In this document: piece by piece, positions 5,729 through 9,411 of the stretch
Position numbering within the stretch: the first letter of the stretch is position 1
Layout: every line of letters starts with the position of its first letter
Assembly (NCBI GenBank): GCA_001828445.1
Contig: MHYJ01000134.1
Span: 15,264-24,674, forward strand
Direction: 5' to 3'
DNA from: Planctomycetes bacterium RBG_16_43_13
Lineage (GTDB): Bacteria > Planctomycetota > MHYJ01
Length of the DNA: 9,411 nt
Notes under the pieces: model-generated
Database searches by the model: none
The model's input: only the letters and a program-made list of their open reading frames with translations
What the model was told of the DNA's origin: nothing
Position numbers and translations under genes: made by a program

Positions 5729-7486
5729 ATGTTTAAAAAAGAAAGCAAACAATACTATTTTATAATTTTATTCATGTCTGTGCTGGTATTGGTCTCCATC
5801 CTTAGAGCGTTGCCTGCATTTAATTATTCTGCTCATTATATTGATGAAGAATATATTGTTTATCCGGCAGTCGGTTTTTTAGGCTATGATTTTAATCCAC
5901 GTTTGTTTGTCTATCATACACTTCCCATGTATATTTTATCGTTTATTTATTTTATTATTTATGCCTTATATTATATCGTTGGGCTCGTGTCATCAAAAAT
6001 AGAATTTATATCCTTATTGTTTCAAGATGATTCCATTTATTTTATTAGTGCTAACCTCCTCTTTGGTTTTGTATATACTTTAGGATGTTTTGTATTGTCG
6101 TTAATTGTTTATAAACATTTTACTTCTAAGATTGGGGCGGTAATCTTCCTTCTTGTTACATTATTACCATCAGATTCATATGCTGCTTCTACAATAGCAC
6201 GAGTTGATAACTTTGTTTTTTTATTTTTGACGCTTACAATTTATTTTTGCTGCTTTGCGCCAAAGAAGTTCTCAAGTTTCATGTTATCTGTAATATTTTG
6301 TTGTGCTGCCTTTACCTCGAAATTTCCAGCTATTGTGTTCTTCCCGATACTATTCATTAAAATAGTTCATGACATCTATGAAGGAAATTATCCCAAAAAG
6401 TATCTTATATATTTCTTTATTACAATACCAATAATTACTTTTCTATTTATGCCCTATATGTTTCTTGACTTTAGCTCATATAAGAGCGTTCTTACCCTTG
6501 TCATAGCAAGGTCATCCGGCACCTTTAGCTGGGTCGGCCACGTTCAATATGACAATACTTGGCAAAAATTATATAGATTATATGAATTACTTATTTCTCA
6601 ATCAGGAATCTTATCTGTCATAGGTACATGTTTATTTGTATTATATTCTCTTATATGGAACAAAAAAATGATCTTCCCATGGTTATTTGTTTCTACTTAT
6701 ATTGCATCCTTTTCTACAAGTTCAATAATTTCTGATTGGTGGCTGAGACCTGTATATCCTTTTTTCATATTCTTCACTGTGGTTTTATTAACCAGACTTA
6801 AAAATATGGAAATCGTTTATAACCATATAAAAAAACCTCTTCTATACAAGCATATAAACAATATATTATTCATTAATAAATACATAATATACTTTATGAT
6901 TGCTGGCTACTATATTTTTATATTTCAGGGGAGTCTATCTAAATATTATTATAGCTTGGAGAAAAGGGACGATACTCGAGTTATCTCAAATGTCTGGATA
7001 CAAAAATATATTCCGGAAAATGCGACAATTTTGTTAGATGGAATCGTCAATTACTTGCCTAATGTTTTTTCAAACGATAAAAAAACAAATCAAATAATTA
7101 CCGCAGTATTTAGAATGGGACGACAAAAAAATGAAATTCTGAACAAGGGCTTCGAATTTTATTTCTCGAAGTATTACGGGAAATATATAAATTACAATAT
7201 TCGATTATTACGGTACACTGCCTTTTCTGAGAATCTTAAGTTGATAAATAAGGATGATTATATCGTAATATCAAGCATGAGTTATGATAGGTTTTTCAAA
7301 AAACATACTATGGATAAATTCCCACAACGCACTAAAGAAGCTATAGAATATTACTCTTTAATAAAAAAACAAAAGCATATTATATCTTTTAAGGGACGTG
7401 GTCCAATCATTTCTATTTATCAAATGCAAACTAATGGCGAAGAATTAAGGGAAACACTGATCAAAAAAATATCTGAAGGGTTATGA
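5729..7486 (+). CDS. GT-C integral membrane glycosyltransferase (PMT/ArnT/GT39-like)
   Basis: A 585-residue protein dominated by hydrophobic segments over its first ~400 residues (about nine to eleven spans, the first at 9-28), followed by a soluble tail of roughly 165 residues. After the first span comes HYIDEEYI, with the acidic pair D39-E40 where GT39/ArnT-type enzymes carry their catalytic DE motif in the first periplasmic loop. Later, RVDNFVFLFLTL, SKFPAIVFFPILF and WWLRPVYPFF resemble other conserved positions of the group. These enzymes use polyprenyl-phosphate sugars as donors and act on the outer face of the cytoplasmic membrane. Donor and acceptor are unknown. No convincing Shine-Dalgarno precedes ATG 5729 (CAGAAAAATAAAT), which is unusual in this locus. 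Composition is very AT-rich: 14 G/C of 60 in the row 6361-6420, against 30 of 60 at 9001-9060, suggesting separate acquisition. Its stop overlaps the next frame (ATGA). Confidence 0.85.
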   Translation: MFKKESKQYYFIILFMSVLVLVSILRALPAFNYSAHYIDEEYIVYPAVGFLGYDFNPRLFVYHTLPMYILSFIYFIIYALYYIVGLVSSKIEFISLLFQDDSIYFISANLLFGFVYTLGCFVLSLIVYKHFTSKIGAVIFLLVTLLPSDSYAASTIARVDNFVFLFLTLTIYFCCFAPKKFSSFMLSVIFCCAAFTSKFPAIVFFPILFIKIVHDIYEGNYPKKYLIYFFITIPIITFLFMPYMFLDFSSYKSVLTLVIARSSGTFSWVGHVQYDNTWQKLYRLYELLISQSGILSVIGTCLFVLYSLIWNKKMIFPWLFVSTYIASFSTSSIISDWWLRPVYPFFIFFTVVLLTRLKNMEIVYNHIKKPLLYKHINNILFINKYIIYFMIAGYYIFIFQGSLSKYYYSLEKRDDTRVISNVWIQKYIPENATILLDGIVNYLPNVFSNDKKTNQIITAVFRMGRQKNEILNKGFEFYFSKYYGKYINYNIRLLRYTAFSENLKLINKDDYIVISSMSYDRFFKKHTMDKFPQRTKEAIEYYSLIKKQKHIISFKGRGPIISIYQMQTNGEELRETLIKKISEGL

Positions 7487-7671
7487 TAAACCCATTGTCA
7501 AAGGACGAAAAGGACCTGAGGATTACTTTTTATGGCAATTCTCTGGAAATCAAATCTCTCACATTTTGTAGAGTTAGAAGCTATTTGTCCACTGCAAGAA
7601 AACATTCGGTTAGTTTGCATCAGGCATTGAGAATGCTTTTTATTGGCATTTTGCCAAAATTCGCTGAATAG
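7483..7671 (+). pseudogene. Probable IS66-type transposase C-terminal remnant
   Basis: A 62-codon frame that starts with the ATGA overlap at the end of the membrane glycosyltransferase. Its second half, TFCRVRSYLSTARKHSVSLH followed by QALRMLFIGILPKFAE (about residues 27-62), resembles the end of IS66-family transposases, which typically finish with FCRIRGYISTxRKxG, an AL motif and a short G-x-P tail. This is recall, not an alignment. The first ~26 residues (MINPLSKDEKDLRITFYGNS...) are not recognisable and may come from a frameshifted or unrelated stretch. The rest of a transposase is absent, so it is best seen as the 3' scar of an insertion sequence. No terminal inverted repeat is obvious just after 7671. 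The alternative is a small translated protein, as the ATGA overlap could permit coupling. Confidence is moderate. Confidence 0.55.
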
Positions 7672-7698
7672 TTACAAAATTTAAAGGAAAACTATAGC

Positions 7699-8808
7699 AT
7701 GAAAAATATTTATGTCACACAACCGGTTCTTCCCCCGCTGGAAGAATTTCTGCCTTACCTTGAAAAAATATGGGAAAGCAAGTGGCTGACAAATGGCGGT
7801 CCTTTTCACCAGGAGCTTGAAAAAAAACTGGCTGAATATCTGGGAGTAGAGCATCTTGCCTTATTTGCCAACGGCACTCTTGCCCTTGTTACAGCGCTCC
7901 AGGCTTTAAGAATTAACGGCGAAGTCATAACCACACCATTCTCATTTGTTGCCACAGCACATTCTTTGCTGTGGAATGGGATCAAACCTGTTTTTGTGGA
8001 TATTCATCCGGAAACATTCAATCTCGATCCGGACAAGATTGAGGCAGCAATCACACCTCATACTACCGCGATTCTTCCGGTCCATGTATATGGACATCCA
8101 TGTGATGTGGAACGGATTCAGAAAATAGCAGATACCTATGGGCTGAAAGTAATTTACGATGCGGCGCATGCGTTCGGAGTCAACTATAAGGGCGAGAGCC
8201 TGTTGAAGTACGGAGACCTGTCAATATTAAGTTTCCATGCTACCAAAGTGTTCAATACTTTTGAAGGCGGCGCCATCATCTGCCCTGATGCAAAGATAAA
8301 AAAACGGATTGATGACCTTAAGAATTTCGGATATGCCGGTGAAGTCACAGTAGTCGCGACTGGCATAAACGCCAAAATGAATGAATTACAGGCGGCTTTT
8401 GGACTGTTGCAGCTCAAGCACATTGATAAAGCCCTTGAAATGCGGCGTGTGCTTGATGCACGATACAGAGAACAGCTCTCTTCTGTTCCAGGGATTACCT
8501 GCCTGTCATTACCTTCTGACACAAAGTACAACTATTCCTATTTCCCCATCGTGGTCGGGAAGGATTATCCGCTTTCTCGTGAAGAACTTCATACAAAACT
8601 TCGTAATCATGGTATATATGCCCGACTTTATTTTTACCCATTAATTAGTGAGTTCCCGATGTATAGAGGTTTGCCATCCGCAGCACAATCGAATTTACCG
8701 GTCGCTAGGAAAATTGCAGATCAGGTGATCTGTTTGCCGATTTACCCAGACTTGGAAAATGAAACAATTACAAGAATAGTATCAATTATTAAAGATAAGA
8801 AGCCATGA
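7699..8808 (+). CDS. DegT/DnrJ/EryC1/StrS-family PLP-dependent sugar aminotransferase
   Basis: A complete 369-residue enzyme that converts a keto sugar on a nucleotide carrier to an amino sugar, using PLP and usually glutamate. Visible family landmarks in order: LTNGGPFHQELEKKLAEYLG (substrate and dimer region), FANGTLAL (PLP phosphate binding), TTPFSFVATAHSLLWNG, LPVHVYGHPCD, the PLP-ring aspartate in IYDAAHAFG (D154, H157), and SFHATKVFNTFEGGA with the Schiff-base lysine K183. SYFPI and the late HGIYARLYFYPL are also typical. The FHATKxFNTxEGGA form resembles enzymes making 3- or 4-amino-dideoxy hexoses (VioA/FdtB type), but the exact sugar cannot be settled here. AAAGGAAA at 7683-7690 is the likely ribosome binding site. 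The end overlaps the WbqC gene by 4 nt. The protein is cytosolic and precedes the glycosyltransferase steps. Composition is clearly more GC-rich than the gene before it. Confidence 0.93.
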   Translation: MKNIYVTQPVLPPLEEFLPYLEKIWESKWLTNGGPFHQELEKKLAEYLGVEHLALFANGTLALVTALQALRINGEVITTPFSFVATAHSLLWNGIKPVFVDIHPETFNLDPDKIEAAITPHTTAILPVHVYGHPCDVERIQKIADTYGLKVIYDAAHAFGVNYKGESLLKYGDLSILSFHATKVFNTFEGGAIICPDAKIKKRIDDLKNFGYAGEVTVVATGINAKMNELQAAFGLLQLKHIDKALEMRRVLDARYREQLSSVPGITCLSLPSDTKYNYSYFPIVVGKDYPLSREELHTKLRNHGIYARLYFYPLISEFPMYRGLPSAAQSNLPVARKIADQVICLPIYPDLENETITRIVSIIKDKKP

Positions 8809-9411
8809 AAATAGGCATAATGCAGCCCTATTTTTTCCCATATATCGGATACTTTCAGTTAATTCAATCGGTGGACCAATTTATTGTTTATGACAATATT
8901 AAATATACAAAGAAAGGATGGATTAACAGGAATCGCATACTGCAAAACGGAACGGATCAGATGATTTCGCTGCCATTGAAAAGCGATTCTGACTATCTTA
9001 ATGTGTGCGAACGGGAGCTGGTGACAGATTTCAACCGTAACAAGCTGCTGAATCAGGTCAAGGCAGCATATCGGAGCGCCCCATATTTTGCACAAACGTT
9101 CCCATTGATCGAAGAGGTCGTGAGGCATTCAGATGCAAATCTGTTTCGCTTTCTGCGTCACTCTATCGTCAAAACGTGCGAGCATTTGGGCATTACGACA
9201 GAGATCAAGATATCCTCGGACATTGCCATTGATCACAGCCTGAAGAATCAGGAAAAAGTGATAGCGCTGTGCATGGCTGTTGGCGCGAGTACCTATGTTA
9301 ACCCCATTGGCGGCATGGAGCTTTATTCAAAAGAAACTTTCCGGGAGAAAGACATCGAATTGAAATTCATAAAATCAAAACCGTTTGAGTATGTGCAGTT
9401 CGGCGACGAGT
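8805..9411 (+). CDS. WbqC-family protein, 3' end beyond the window
   Basis: An open frame of 202 codons running off the right edge, starting in an ATGA overlap with the aminotransferase. The N terminus MKIGIMQPYFFPYIGYFQLI is the signature of the WbqC-like family, followed by VDQFIVYDNIKYTKKGWINR and NRIL, the other strongly conserved block. Further on, YVNPIGGMELYSKETF matches the family's conserved N-P-x-G-G-x-x-L-Y segment. About 200 of a usual ~230 residues are visible, so only a short tail is missing. WbqC genes are found in O-antigen and EPS clusters next to sugar aminotransferases. The biochemical role is not firmly established; involvement in modifying (for example acylating) the amino sugar is often suggested. 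The 4-nt overlap implies translational coupling and a shared pathway with the aminotransferase. Confidence 0.92.
   Translation, partial: MKIGIMQPYFFPYIGYFQLIQSVDQFIVYDNIKYTKKGWINRNRILQNGTDQMISLPLKSDSDYLNVCERELVTDFNRNKLLNQVKAAYRSAPYFAQTFPLIEEVVRHSDANLFRFLRHSIVKTCEHLGITTEIKISSDIAIDHSLKNQEKVIALCMAVGASTYVNPIGGMELYSKETFREKDIELKFIKSKPFEYVQFGDE

Noticed and set aside
7946..8128. 60-codon plus-strand frame within the aminotransferase gene
   Set aside because: It is an out-of-frame shadow of a clearly conserved gene, with no ribosome binding site or domain.
8184..8531. 115-codon open frame on the minus strand
   Set aside because: It lies wholly antisense to the aminotransferase, whose family motifs are unambiguous, and its translation shows no recognisable domain.
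1..9411. CRISPR arrays, tRNA or rRNA genes, PEP-CTERM tails or exosortase
   Set aside because: No regularly spaced repeats, no tRNA-like cloverleaf and no VPEP-type C-terminal sorting signal were seen; the sigma-54 element alone does not establish a PEP-CTERM system.

Overview
The window is part of a cell-surface polysaccharide (EPS, O-antigen or capsule-like) biosynthesis locus, with every supported gene on the + strand. It holds three glycosyltransferases of two structural classes, a glycan-modification module, a sugar aminotransferase and a WbqC-like protein. The organism is a bacterium of moderate-to-low GC with long polysaccharide islands. A textbook sigma-54 -24/-12 element and a palindromic dispersed repeat point loosely to Nitrospirota, Desulfobacterota or an anammox-type planctomycete. 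Nothing in the window fixes the taxon.

Layout. (1) Positions 2-1590 hold the C-terminal end of a GT4-type glycosyltransferase cut by the window edge, then, 2 nt later, a complete TuaH-like GT-B glycosyltransferase. (2) Positions 1591-1824 are intergenic, with a nested palindromic repeat (1605-1726) and a sigma-54 promoter (1770-1784). (3) Positions 1825-5575 form a three-gene cassette downstream of that promoter: a small secreted or membrane protein with a YLDPGSGS motif, a NoeA-like SAM methyltransferase, and a membrane-anchored sulfatase/phosphoglycerol-transferase-like enzyme with a C-terminal beta-sandwich. (4) Positions 5576-5728 contain the decayed C-terminal end of a second copy of the TuaH-like glycosyltransferase. 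(5) Positions 5729-7486 encode a very AT-rich, multi-membrane-span GT-C glycosyltransferase. It overlaps by 4 nt a 62-codon frame that looks like the tail of an IS66-type transposase. (6) Positions 7699-9411 hold a DegT/DnrJ/EryC1/StrS aminotransferase and, overlapping by ATGA, a WbqC-family gene that runs off the right edge. This last block is visibly more GC-rich.

How they may work together (inference). The glycosyltransferases build a repeat unit, the aminotransferase supplies an amino-deoxy sugar nucleotide, and WbqC probably helps modify that sugar. The sigma-54 cassette would decorate the glycan or a lipid-linked intermediate by methylation in the cytoplasm and by group transfer (phosphoglycerol, phosphoethanolamine or sulfate chemistry) outside the membrane.

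The most interesting part is this cassette, especially its small uncharacterised YLDPGSGS protein. The glycosyltransferase remnant, the transposase remnant and the composition shifts show that the locus was assembled piecewise.
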